Below are positions 1 to 7,580 of a DNA stretch of 39,221 nucleotides, piece after piece; position 1 is the stretch's first letter, and each line of letters opens with the position of its first letter. Below the pieces are notes generated by a model. That model had not been told where the DNA came from, did not search any database, and was given only the letters and a program-made list of their open reading frames with translations. This stretch comes from an uncultured Lachnospiraceae bacterium (GTDB taxonomy: Bacteria > Bacillota > Clostridia > Lachnospirales > Lachnospiraceae): contig CAMBKU010000021.1 of assembly GCA_945868305.1 (NCBI GenBank), positions 1 through 39,221 of the forward strand, written 5' to 3'. Position numbers and translations under genes: made by a program.

Positions 1-570
1 AATTTATAAATGGTTATCTTATAGTTTTCACCATCTTTTTTAAATACTTTATCTAGAGTATAACACAGAATATTTATCCTATTCACTATTCTTTTTTGCC
101 AGAAGAAATTTTTTCGAAAGAAAAATCCATAATCCATATATTATGTTCGCTTTCAAATCTGAAGTTCCTAAAAAATTTTTTAAATTCAGGTAAACAATAA
201 TATATATCCATCAACAAAAACTTTAAATTATATTTATATTAATAAAACAACATATTATTTATTTATATTAAGGACCTTGAAAGCCGCTAAAATCAAGTCT
301 TTCCGTAAAAAGATACTTTTTTTTGGGAAAAAGAAAGCGGAAAAAACATAAAAAGAGAACGGGAAAGAGATAAAAAGAAAGAGAAAAAAAAGAAAAAGAA
401 AAACACAAAAGCAGCGAAAAAAGGAAAAAAGATGAATGAAAAAAGGAAAAAGCTAAAGAATTAAAAGAAAAAGAAGCAGAAAAAAGCGAGTGTGTTCCAG
501 AAAGTTGCTGATTTGCTCTAAAAAAACGGTTAAATATAGAAAGAAAAGGTTTTTTTCGGTGGAAGAAACT
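1..570. other. AT-rich then purine-rich non-coding DNA flanking a plasmid-type origin
   Basis: No convincing gene is present. About 1-300 is very AT-rich, most extremely around 200-272, and could serve as a DNA unwinding element for the origin to its right. From about 310 the + strand becomes almost entirely A and G, in runs of the GAAAAAG type. I found no perfect DnaA box (TTATNCACA). The role as origin flank is inferred from the iterons and initiator gene that follow. Confidence 0.6.
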
Positions 571-872
571 GAAAAAAAGGAGCCGAGATTTTTTTGACGA
601 GGAAAATGGAATGAACTAACGAGAAAAAAGGAGTGAAAAAGAGATGACTCCATTTTTCTACTGAAAAAAAAGAGTATATAGCTGTAAAAAAGGAGCAAAA
701 GTGTATTGTCAAGTCTTTATAAAGGAAAAAAAGGAGTGAAATTCTTTTATAACGAGGAAAAAGGAGTATATTCTATTTGATTAACTCCAAAAAAACGGCA
801 AATAACAAGAAGAAAGAGAAAAAATAGAGTTTATTACTGATAAAAAGGAGTATATAAACGGAAAAAAGGAGT
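571..872 (+). repeat. Iteron array of a Rep_3-type origin (8 copies)
   Basis: Eight same-strand copies of a GAAAAAAGGAGT-like motif begin near 571, 623, 663, 684, 725, 757, 839 and 861. Several continue with TATAT or TGAAA. The GGAG cores (AGAG in the third copy) start at 579, 630, 671, 692, 733, 763, 847 and 868. The steps are 51, 41, 21, 41, 30, 84 and 21 bases, each near a whole number of helical turns, so the copies lie on one DNA face. Directly repeated, helically phased sites just upstream of a Rep_3 gene are the usual arrangement of an iteron-controlled origin. Function is inferred from this context. Confidence 0.75.
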
Positions 873-1033
873 AAAAATGAATTGTCAACGTGAATTACTC
901 AGTAGAAAATATCTTGTATTTTTGGTAGAGCGATATAACAAGATATTGCGAAAAAAGGTTATAACTAAAGAGCAAAATGGGAAAAAGAAAGAGAAATGTG
1001 GAGAGATAGTAAGGAGAAAAGTGGAATGAAACT

Positions 1034-1085
1034 ACGGAGAAATATGGAAAAAATGATTGACTTCTCCATTTAACTCCGTTATAAT
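1034..1085 (+). promoter_or_regulatory. Initiator-gene promoter with overlapping inverted-repeat operator
   Basis: A near-consensus sigma-70-type promoter is visible: TTGACT at 1057-1062, a 17-base spacer, and TATAAT at 1080-1085. It is embraced by an imperfect inverted repeat. The left arm, 1034-1048, begins ACGGAG and ends TGGA. The right arm, 1065-1079, begins TCCA and ends CTCCGT. Twelve of 15 positions pair. The arms share the GGAG core with the upstream iterons, so the initiator probably binds here as a dimer and represses its own transcription, as known for RepE/RepA-type initiators. Confidence 0.65.
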
Positions 1086-1138
1086 TCTAAATAGTAAATG
1101 AAAAAGGCTGTTTTTAAGGGAAAGGCAGAGAGATTAGC

Positions 1139-2476
1139 ATGTCAAATGATGCGAGAGAGCTCTATAAACATGAGGAGATAACCAGATCCAATACCTTAAT
1201 TTCTGCAAAATATAAGTCGACATTGACGGAAAATAAGATTATGGTTCTGGCGCTGAAAAAGGCAAAACGTGATGAATATGGTCGTCCCACGATTACGTTT
1301 ACGACGTCGGAGATTAAAAAGGTAATGGGTAGGGATGATGGAAGTTTTTATACTCAGCTTAAGTCTGTTGCGAAGGCTATGACAGGTCGGACGATGTTCA
1401 TTGAGGACAAGGAGCAGCATTCTTTTAAATTTATAAATATTATACATACAGCAGAATTTGAAAATGGGAAGTTTACGGTGAATTTTACGCCGGAAATGAA
1501 TAACTATCTGGATGATCTTAAGAGTAATTTTACTACCATGAATATGGGAATTTTAGTAGATTTCACTTCAAATTATGCATATCGAATTTATGAACTTTTA
1601 AAGACACAGGCATATCGAGTGGATAAGGACAATACGCCATTGCAGATTGACTATAATCTGTCAGAGTTGAAACTGGCGATTGGATGTGTCAATACGCAGG
1701 AGGAACGGGTACAAAAGGAGTTGGATCGTCCAAATCCGGATTTTGATTATATTGTAAACTCTGTTGCAAAGGAAAAACATTTTGATAAATGGTATGACTT
1801 CAGGGTAAATGTTTTAGACGTAGCAAAGCGCCAAATTAATGAAAAGAGTGATCTTGAGATTGACTATGAACCGATTCGTTCCGGACGGGGCGGTAAGGTT
1901 GTTGGGATTACGTTTTTTATTAAGAAAAATGTGAATTACAATGAGATAGAGGCAAAAACAGAAAAAGAAAATGAAATTCTTTTGAAAAATGGGACAAGCG
2001 TAGTGGAAGCCGGTAAAGTACCGGATGATTTTAATGAACGTTTTGAAGAAATTATGGATTATATTGATATTCGTGTTTCCTCAAAGGATATTAAGACATT
2101 TCTTAAGGCAGCGGATTATGATGTGGAACGTGTGAAAGCGGCCTATGATCTTTCTAAAGAACAAGCTGAAATTAAGAACTTTGTCGGTTGGATGAAAAAA
2201 GCGATTGAAGAAGGGTATTCCAGTGAAACGATTCATGTGATGAAGGGCAGTGAAGAAAAGGCCAAGAAAGCAGATAAAGTTTTAGCAGAATATGAAAAAG
2301 AAAAGGAGACCGGAAGTCTGGCAGAACGGACCTGGAACCGGATTAAGAAAAAAGAAGAGTACCGGGAATTTTTAAGATACCTGCATGATCAGGAAGGTAT
2401 GACAGAGGAAACCTTAGAGATAGCTTATGAACCGAGAGAGTGTATGGAGTTGTACCAGAACTGGAAATTAAAATAA
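1139..2476 (+). CDS. Replication initiator protein, Rep_3 (RepB/RepE-like) family
   Basis: The 445-residue protein resembles Rep_3 plasmid initiators. These bind origin iterons through two winged-helix domains and recruit the host replication machinery. The N-terminal half (about 10-270) has the family pattern: an opening with RSNTLISAKYKSTLTENKIM, a MGRDDGSFYTQLKSVAKAM helix, the NFTSNYAYRIYELLK-like recognition segment near 140, and a GRGGKVVGITFFI strand near 255-265. The C-terminal 170 residues are charged and helical, longer than in small plasmid initiators, with no recognised function. The gene follows an iteron array and an autoregulatory-looking promoter and ends just before a terminator. 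The purine-rich leader (AAGGGAAAGGCAGAGAG) supplies the ribosome site. Family assignment is secure from sequence pattern; copy number and replicon size cannot be inferred. Confidence 0.88.
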   Translation: MSNDARELYKHEEITRSNTLISAKYKSTLTENKIMVLALKKAKRDEYGRPTITFTTSEIKKVMGRDDGSFYTQLKSVAKAMTGRTMFIEDKEQHSFKFINIIHTAEFENGKFTVNFTPEMNNYLDDLKSNFTTMNMGILVDFTSNYAYRIYELLKTQAYRVDKDNTPLQIDYNLSELKLAIGCVNTQEERVQKELDRPNPDFDYIVNSVAKEKHFDKWYDFRVNVLDVAKRQINEKSDLEIDYEPIRSGRGGKVVGITFFIKKNVNYNEIEAKTEKENEILLKNGTSVVEAGKVPDDFNERFEEIMDYIDIRVSSKDIKTFLKAADYDVERVKAAYDLSKEQAEIKNFVGWMKKAIEEGYSSETIHVMKGSEEKAKKADKVLAEYEKEKETGSLAERTWNRIKKKEEYREFLRYLHDQEGMTEETLEIAYEPRECMELYQNWKLK

Positions 2477-2486
2477 TTTTGAAAAG

Positions 2487-2512
2487 AGAGCATAGCAATA
2501 TGTTCTTTTTTT
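2487..2512 (+). terminator. Intrinsic terminator after the initiator gene
   Basis: AGAGCATA (2487-2494) and TATGTTCT (2499-2506) form an 8-base-pair stem with one G-T pair and a GCAA loop, followed directly by T residues to 2512. It starts 11 bases after the initiator stop codon. Confidence 0.8.
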
Positions 2513-2531
2513 ATTGCGTACATTTAGAGGG

Positions 2532-2570
2532 AGCTGCCGCTACACAAAGTACACCTTTGATGTGACAGCT
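2532..2570. repeat. Imperfect inverted repeat between initiator and recombinase-like gene
   Basis: Left arm 2532-2549 (AGCTG...ACACAAAG) and right arm 2555-2570 (CTTTGATGTGACAGCT) pair imperfectly around a 5-base loop. Neither strand has a T tract after it, so it is not a typical terminator. It lies between two converging genes. It could be a protein-binding or recombination site for the neighbouring recombinase-like protein, but there is no direct support. The rest of 2571-2677 is AT-rich and shows nothing else I can name. Confidence 0.35.
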
Positions 2571-2677
2571 TCTTTAGGTTTACATAAATTTAAGAAAATG
2601 CAGGATATACAGTCATAAACACAAGAGATAGAATTACAAATTATCAATAATCTGAAAACATAGTTACATAATGTGGA

Positions 2678-3595
2678 TTAAAGTGAAATATTTGGAACAA
2701 TTTTTATGTTCGTATAATCTACAGCTGAAACTTGAAGTTCCTTTAAAACTTTGTCGTAGCGGTGGATCCAGCCCGGATTGATGCCAATATAGTCCGCAAC
2801 CATTTTACCAGAAGCACCGCATTTCAGCATATACGCTGCAGCACCATTACGCAGATCGCTTAAGGTAAATTTGGGAAGTGTTTCATCAAATGAAACCGTG
2901 GAAGCGTAAAGACGTTGCAAGTCTCTGGGGCGGAGAGGGTTGCCTCGATTGTTATAAAAAAGGAAGCTGCTGTTTATTGCATAAGAAGTGGTATAATCAT
3001 CAATCAGGGCAACAATATCGAGCGGAAGTTTAACGAAACGGGTTTTATTTCGATAAGTAATGCGGACAGCATAATTTCCAGCAGCATCCTGGACAAAGGA
3101 ATCCGAGCGCATAGAGCAGATTTCGCCTACAGTAAAGCCGCAGCGGATAATAAGGCTTACAATCAAGAATAAGCGGGCGTCCGAACTTGTCTGAGAAAGA
3201 ATGGCATCCATCTGCTCTATCGTAGGAACGTGCGAAATATCAATATATTCACTGATTTGCGGGATAGTTACATAGGAAAACGGGTTTAAGTAGCTTATTT
3301 TGTATTCTTCCTGATGTTGCCCGATAAATTTCGAAAGCGAGTGCAGGCGGTAGAACTTCACATTAATGGTGTCTAAGGATAATTTTCCATTCATCTGTCG
3401 GGAGAGCAGTGAATCAAAATAGGATTGTGTATCATCTTCAGTCAAAAGTAGGAAATCTTTTTTCGCAAAGTCGCAAATATCGCAACAGAGCATAAAATAG
3501 TCGGATTTTGCACCTTTTGATTTTAAGGAACGGGAAAAATCCGGCCAGATATCTTCAATAAAAGTAAGAGAAAAATAGGTACTTGGATTGCGCAT
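2678..3595 (-). CDS. Tyrosine recombinase-like protein with degenerate active site
   Basis: The 305-residue protein has the layout of XerC/D-type tyrosine recombinases: a SAM-like N-terminal DNA-binding half (about 10-110) and a C-terminal catalytic fold (about 120-290). Alignment by eye to the family motifs shows most catalytic positions changed. The box I arginine, expected in GLRxxE, is threonine 155 (GFTVGE). The box II HxLRH reads SDLRN, with S246 and N250 replacing both histidines and only R249 kept. LGH reads IGI (I272). The beta-hairpin lysine (K184) and the terminal tyrosine (Y280) remain. Strand exchange therefore looks impaired or lost, and a structural or DNA-binding role at the origin is possible. 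The start has a good ribosome site (GAAAGGAG). It converges on the initiator gene. Confidence 0.72.
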   Translation of the reverse strand: MRNPSTYFSLTFIEDIWPDFSRSLKSKGAKSDYFMLCCDICDFAKKDFLLLTEDDTQSYFDSLLSRQMNGKLSLDTINVKFYRLHSLSKFIGQHQEEYKISYLNPFSYVTIPQISEYIDISHVPTIEQMDAILSQTSSDARLFLIVSLIIRCGFTVGEICSMRSDSFVQDAAGNYAVRITYRNKTRFVKLPLDIVALIDDYTTSYAINSSFLFYNNRGNPLRPRDLQRLYASTVSFDETLPKFTLSDLRNGAAAYMLKCGASGKMVADYIGINPGWIHRYDKVLKELQVSAVDYTNIKIVPNISL

Positions 3596-3781
3596 GGAAG
3601 CTCCTTTCTGTTTTGTTTATTTTTTGTTGTGTTATTTGAAGAAGGATTTTATTTAGAGAAGGTGTGGTGAGGGGAGAGTAGTAGTTTTGGTTTGAATATA
3701 ACATATGACGTCAATTATGTAAAGAATAATCGAAAATATTTACATCTTAACATCAAAAATGAACCTCTTACTGATCTTCTA

Positions 3782-3810
3782 TTTACAAAAAAAGATTTTT
3801 TATTGATAAT
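3782..3810 (+). promoter_or_regulatory. Candidate promoter of the LytTR/LiaF-like operon
   Basis: TTTACA at 3782-3787 and GATAAT at 3805-3810 are separated by 17 bases and lie 21 bases before the LytTR start codon. A perfect 8-base palindrome TGACGTCA sits upstream at 3706-3713, but I cannot assign it. The remaining 3596-3781 is AT-rich, with a GA-rich patch near 3660-3680. Confidence 0.55.
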
Positions 3811-3830
3811 AAAGACATGGAGATGAAAAC

Positions 3831-4292
3831 ATGAAGATAAGAATTGAAATGGAACCGACATTATCAGACGATGAAATCATTATTCGCTGCAGCAAAGTAG
3901 ATGAATCCATTGTAAAGATTGAAAATGCAATCACAGGAATCTGTGCAGCAAAAGAAAAATTTACATTTTATCAGGGCGACACGGAGTATTACCTTCCATT
4001 AGAAAAAATTTTATTTTTTGAAACAGAAGGAAACCAGATATATGCCCATACTGCAAAAGATGTTTATCAAACAAAATATCGACTTTATGAATTGGAAAAA
4101 ATGCTTCCTGATGATTTTATCCGTGTTTCCAAATCTACTATTTTAAACGTGCATCATGTATTTTCCATAAAGAGAAACCTCACCGCTTCCAGTGAAGTGC
4201 AATTTGAAGGTTCTCACAAACAAGTATATGTATCCAGAAACTACTACAAACAGCTAAAAAAGAGATTAGAAGAAAAGAGGTTATCAAGATGA
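3831..4292 (+). CDS. LytTR-family DNA-binding transcriptional regulator
   Basis: The 153-residue protein has a short N-terminal segment (about 1-45) and a LytTR DNA-binding domain (about 48-150). Family features seen are YLPLEKILFFETEGNQIYAHT, the YELEKMLPDDFIRVSKSTILNVHHV segment, and a C-terminal SRNYYKQLKKRLEE helix. There is no receiver domain, so it is a stand-alone regulator, not a two-component response regulator. Its TGA overlaps the ATG of the next gene (ATGA), so the two are translationally coupled. Stand-alone LytTR proteins paired with a small membrane protein often control that partner and nearby transporter genes. The ribosome site is ATGGAGAT. The target is not shown by the sequence. 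Confidence 0.88.
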   Translation: MKIRIEMEPTLSDDEIIIRCSKVDESIVKIENAITGICAAKEKFTFYQGDTEYYLPLEKILFFETEGNQIYAHTAKDVYQTKYRLYELEKMLPDDFIRVSKSTILNVHHVFSIKRNLTASSEVQFEGSHKQVYVSRNYYKQLKKRLEEKRLSR

Positions 4293-4993
4293 AAAAAAGA
4301 AACATATTTTGGGGAATTATCTTTCTTTTAGTGGCAGTCTGCATTTTAATCAGCGAATTAGGCTATTTACCGGACATTAATGTGTTTAAGCTGCTTTTGG
4401 CAGCTATGCTCATCGCTATTATCATTCAAAGTATTCCACGGAAAGATTTTGCAGGGATTCTGTTCCCACTGGCATTTTTATGCATCATATTTGATGAGGT
4501 ATTAAATATCGATAAGCTGACTCCATGGCCAGTTCTTGGCATTGCTTTATTCGGCAGTATCGGTCTGTCCTTTCTGTTTCCGAAGAAAAAGAGCAGTGAC
4601 GGTACTTCTTATCAATATGACAGTAGTAATTTTTCGGAATCCACCACACAAGAATATGGCAGCTTCGTTCAGGCAAGTGTAACATTTAATTCAGCAATTA
4701 AATACATTAGCAGCGAACATTTTGAACGTGCAGAACTTTCTTCAAGTTTTGGTTCTTTAAAGGTATATTTTGACCAGGCAAAGCCACAAAGTGACAGCAT
4801 ATCCATTCATACAGATACTTCCTTTGGAACAACGATTTTTTACATTCCACGGGAATGGAATCTTTTTATCAACGTAAACACCTCTTTTGGAAACGTAGAG
4901 GAAAAAGGTCCCAAAGCACCAGATCCGACCTCTCCAAAGATTACCATAACCGGTGATGTGAGTTTCGGAAATCTGGAAATCAACTATATTTAA
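4289..4993 (+). CDS. LiaF-like membrane protein (cell-envelope stress response family)
   Basis: The 234-residue protein begins with about four hydrophobic helices in roughly residues 7-100 (for example IFWGIIFLLVAVCILISELG and VLGIALFGSIGLSFLF). A soluble beta-rich C-terminal domain (about 125-234) repeats the motif SFG followed by a beta strand at least four times (SSSFGSLKVYF, DTSFGTTIFYI, NTSFGNVEEKG, DVSFGNLEINY). This is the pattern of LiaF-like C-terminal domains, which in Bacillus-type bacteria restrain envelope-stress signalling. Start and stop codons overlap with the LytTR gene. The proximity to a BceRS-BceAB module supports an envelope-stress role, but its partner could be the LytTR protein, the histidine kinase, or both. 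Confidence 0.78.
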   Translation: MKKRNIFWGIIFLLVAVCILISELGYLPDINVFKLLLAAMLIAIIIQSIPRKDFAGILFPLAFLCIIFDEVLNIDKLTPWPVLGIALFGSIGLSFLFPKKKSSDGTSYQYDSSNFSESTTQEYGSFVQASVTFNSAIKYISSEHFERAELSSSFGSLKVYFDQAKPQSDSISIHTDTSFGTTIFYIPREWNLFINVNTSFGNVEEKGPKAPDPTSPKITITGDVSFGNLEINYI

Positions 4994-5015
4994 TGCAGGT
5001 GGGAGAGCAGTTATC

Positions 5016-5693
5016 ATGACATATAAAATATTAATTGTGGAGGATGACGAGAGCATTGCATCCTCCCTGCAAAAACAGCTTACCTGCTGGGGTTATGAAG
5101 CAGAATGTGTCCAGGATTTTGAACATGTCCTGGATACGTTTGTGGTATTTCAGCCGCAACTTGTTCTTCTAGATATTACCTTGCCGTTTTACAACGGCTT
5201 TTTCTGGTGTCAGGAAATCCGGAAACTATCCAAAGTACCAATTCTATTTCTATCGTCAGCCTCTGATAACATGAATATTGTCATGGCAATGAATATGGGA
5301 GCAGATGATTTTATTGCAAAACCATTCGATTTTTCCGTCCTTACAGCCAAAATTCAGGCAATTTTACGCCGTAGCTATGATTTTTCCGGTGAGAGCAATT
5401 TAATTGCCTGTGGAGGCGCCGTGCTGAATTTAAACGATGCTTCCTTAACTTATCAGGATCAAAAACTGAATCTGACGAAAAATGATTTTCGCATTTTACA
5501 GACACTTTTTGAAAATAAGGGAAAAACAGTGTCCAGAGATCAGCTTATGACAAAACTCTGGGAAACGGACAGCTATGTGGATGAGAATACGTTGACCGTT
5601 AATGTTACCAGACTTCGTCGAAAATTAGAAGAAATCGGGCTAAAGGATTTTATCATTACAAAGAAAGGCTTAGGTTACCTGATCGAATCATGA
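5016..5693 (+). CDS. OmpR-family response regulator (BceR-like)
   Basis: The 225-residue protein has a receiver domain (about 3-115) and a winged-helix DNA-binding domain (about 128-224). The acidic pocket is EDD at 9-11, the phosphorylated aspartate is D53 in VLLDITLPF, and the switch lysine lies in FIAKPFDF. The output domain has the usual LTKNDFRILQTL, VSRDQLMTKLW and DENTLTVNVTRLRRKL segments. It lies 22 bases after the LiaF-like gene and its TGA overlaps the kinase ATG. Its neighbours identify it as the regulator of a BceAB-type transporter. A matching binding site is present at 6704-6717. Confidence 0.9.
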   Translation: MTYKILIVEDDESIASSLQKQLTCWGYEAECVQDFEHVLDTFVVFQPQLVLLDITLPFYNGFFWCQEIRKLSKVPILFLSSASDNMNIVMAMNMGADDFIAKPFDFSVLTAKIQAILRRSYDFSGESNLIACGGAVLNLNDASLTYQDQKLNLTKNDFRILQTLFENKGKTVSRDQLMTKLWETDSYVDENTLTVNVTRLRRKLEEIGLKDFIITKKGLGYLIES

Positions 5694-6694
5694 AACTTTT
5701 TCTTCATTTTATAAAAGAAAAACGCAATGATCTCATCCTATACCTTATTACTCTGGCCATTTTTGTATTGATTCCGGCATTATATGGTCTGCCGCTATAC
5801 GCCATCGGTTATGCAGCACTGCTTAGTTTTACTTTTTTTATTTTTCTGTTTACTGTCGGTTTTATTCGTTTCTTCAGGAAACATAACACACTTTCCCATA
5901 AGAAAATGAGTATTTTAAATGAGCTAAACGGCCTTCCCTCGCCGGAAAGTCCGATTGAAGAAGATTATCAGGAACTAATTTCCCTTCTTTTTTCGGACAA
6001 ACAAAACCTTATCAATAAGAAAGAAAAAGAATGGCAGGAAACCATAGATTATTACACATTATGGGCGCACCAGATTAAAACACCAATCTCCGCTATGCAT
6101 CTAATGCTGCAGGGTGATGAGATAACAGAAGAAAATGAGAAAAAGGAACTGGAAGCGGAACTTTTTAAGATAGAACAATATGTGGAAATGGTATTACAAT
6201 TTCTCCGGCTAAACAGTCCTTCCACCGACTATCGTTTTGAAAACTGCGACCTGGATCAGATTGTCCGTGGCGTCGTACGAAAATTTGCGCCGATTTTTAT
6301 CCGCAAAAAGCTCTCCATGCAGTACGAACCTTTAAACTGCACCGTTATCACCGATGAGAAGTGGCTTTCCTTTGTTTTAGAGCAGTTACTTTCCAATGCC
6401 TTAAAATACACAAAAAAAGGCTACATCCATATTTATATGGATCCAAAACAGGAGAGGACCTTAATTATTGAAGATACCGGCATCGGCATCCGTGAGGAAG
6501 ACTTGCCGCGAATCTTTGAAAAAGGTTACACCGGATATAACGGACGCATGGATAAAAAAGCAACCGGAATCGGCTTATACTTGTGCAAACGCATTTTAGG
6601 TAATTTATCCCACAAAATTACCATAACCTCAAAAACAGGCTCGGGAACAAAGGTAGCAATTGATTTTTCTCAATACAAGATTTTACCGGAATAA
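5690..6694 (+). CDS. Intramembrane-sensing histidine kinase (BceS-like)
   Basis: The 334-residue kinase has two N-terminal membrane helices (about 14-35 and 38-62) with almost no loop between them, the hallmark of kinases that sense through a partner transporter and not through their own extracellular domain. The phosphorylated histidine is H127 in WAHQIKTPI. The ATP-binding domain shows the N box (LEQLLSNALKYTKKG), G1 box (EDTGIGI), an F box around RIFEKGYTGYNG, and G2 box (ATGIGLYL). Length and layout match BceS-type kinases (about 330 residues). In the known systems the BceAB transporter reports its workload against cell-wall peptides to this kinase. Confidence 0.9.
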   Translation: MKLFLHFIKEKRNDLILYLITLAIFVLIPALYGLPLYAIGYAALLSFTFFIFLFTVGFIRFFRKHNTLSHKKMSILNELNGLPSPESPIEEDYQELISLLFSDKQNLINKKEKEWQETIDYYTLWAHQIKTPISAMHLMLQGDEITEENEKKELEAELFKIEQYVEMVLQFLRLNSPSTDYRFENCDLDQIVRGVVRKFAPIFIRKKLSMQYEPLNCTVITDEKWLSFVLEQLLSNALKYTKKGYIHIYMDPKQERTLIIEDTGIGIREEDLPRIFEKGYTGYNGRMDKKATGIGLYLCKRILGNLSHKITITSKTGSGTKVAIDFSQYKILPE

Positions 6695-6703
6695 GGAACA
6701 TCC

Positions 6704-6717
6704 TTACAAAAATGTAA
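6704..6717. promoter_or_regulatory. BceR-type operator (TTACA-N4-TGTAA)
   Basis: A perfect 14-base palindrome, TTACA AAAA TGTAA, lies 10 bases after the kinase stop and about 100 bases before the transporter ATPase gene. It fits the consensus described for BceR-like regulators (TNACA-N4-TGTAA). A second, weaker dyad follows (AAATGTA at 6731-6737 with TACATTT at 6755-6761). Candidate -10 elements are TATACT at 6772-6777 and TATACA at 6783-6788; no good -35 is seen, as expected for an activated promoter. Confidence 0.72.
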
Positions 6718-6812
6718 GATTACCCCAGGGAAATGTAACCTGAAATTATGGCAGTACATTTCCCCTTTTTCTATACTGTATCTATACAAAAAAGAATTTG
6801 GAGGGAAACAAA

Positions 6813-7580
6813 TTGTCATTATTAGAAGTAAACAATGTAAAAAAAGTATACACCACACGTTTCGGCGGCAATCAGGTTCAAGCATTAAAAGACGTGAATT
6901 TTTCCGTAGAGGACGGTGAATACATTGCCATTATGGGAGAGTCTGGTTCCGGGAAAACAACACTTTTAAACATTTTAGCTGCTCTGGATAAGCCTACCAG
7001 TGGGGAAGTGCTGTTAAATGGGATAAATCTTGTCACCATGAAGGAAAAAGAGATTTCTGCTTTCCGCAGAAAAAACCTAGGGTTTGTCTTCCAGGATTTC
7101 AATCTGCTTGATACCTTTTCCTTAAAGGATAATATTTTCCTTCCTCTGGTATTATCCGGAGAAAATTACGAAACTATGGAAAAGAAACTGACTCCGCTTG
7201 CAAAAAAGCTGGGTATTGCAGATTTGCTGGAAAAATTTCCGTATGAGGTTTCCGGAGGGCAGAAGCAGCGAGCAGCAGCAGCGAGAGCACTTGTCACAAA
7301 CCCGCAGCTCATCCTTGCCGACGAACCCACCGGAGCTCTGGACTCAAAATCCACGGATGAACTTTTATCTTTGTTCAATACTGTAAACAACGAAGGACAG
7401 ACGATTGTCATGGTGACCCACAGTACCAAGGCAGCGAGCCATGCAAGCCGCGTACTTTTTATCAAGGACGGTATTGTGTATCACCAGCTTTATAAGGGCA
7501 GCATGACCTCGGAAATGATGTACCAGAAAATTTCCGAAACACTGACTATGATGGCAACAGGCGGTGATCAGAATGAATAA
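6813..7580 (+). CDS. ABC transporter ATP-binding protein, BceA-like
   Basis: The 255-residue ATPase carries Walker A (GESGSGKTT), the Q loop (FVFQDFNLLD), signature VSGGQKQR, Walker B with catalytic glutamate (LILADEPT), the D loop (GALDS) and the switch histidine (MVTHSTKAA). The likely start is TTG at 6813, preceded at 7 bases by GGAGGG. An upstream in-frame TTG at 6798 would place the ribosome site inside the coding region and is less likely. The product would form a transporter with the downstream large permease. BceAB-type pumps protect against bacitracin, lantibiotics or similar peptides by freeing lipid II-cycle targets. The inducer here is unknown. Confidence 0.9.
   Translation: MSLLEVNNVKKVYTTRFGGNQVQALKDVNFSVEDGEYIAIMGESGSGKTTLLNILAALDKPTSGEVLLNGINLVTMKEKEISAFRRKNLGFVFQDFNLLDTFSLKDNIFLPLVLSGENYETMEKKLTPLAKKLGIADLLEKFPYEVSGGQKQRAAAARALVTNPQLILADEPTGALDSKSTDELLSLFNTVNNEGQTIVMVTHSTKAASHASRVLFIKDGIVYHQLYKGSMTSEMMYQKISETLTMMATGGDQNE

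Noticed and set aside
453..712. Two minus-strand reading frames of 81 and 60 residues rich in F, S and L in the origin region
   Set aside because: They are the complement of the purine-rich origin DNA, overlap each other in different frames, cover iterons and have no ribosome site or protein-like pattern.
571..872. Repeats considered as a CRISPR array
   Set aside because: Units are about 12 bases with gaps of variable size and no constant spacer length; they fit iterons beside a Rep_3 gene.
1..1138. DnaA boxes in the origin region
   Set aside because: Only loose partial matches such as TTTATCCTA were seen; none fits TTWTNCACA.
3706..3713. TGACGTCA palindrome as a regulator site
   Set aside because: An 8-base palindrome is expected by chance in a window this size, and nothing around it supports a role.
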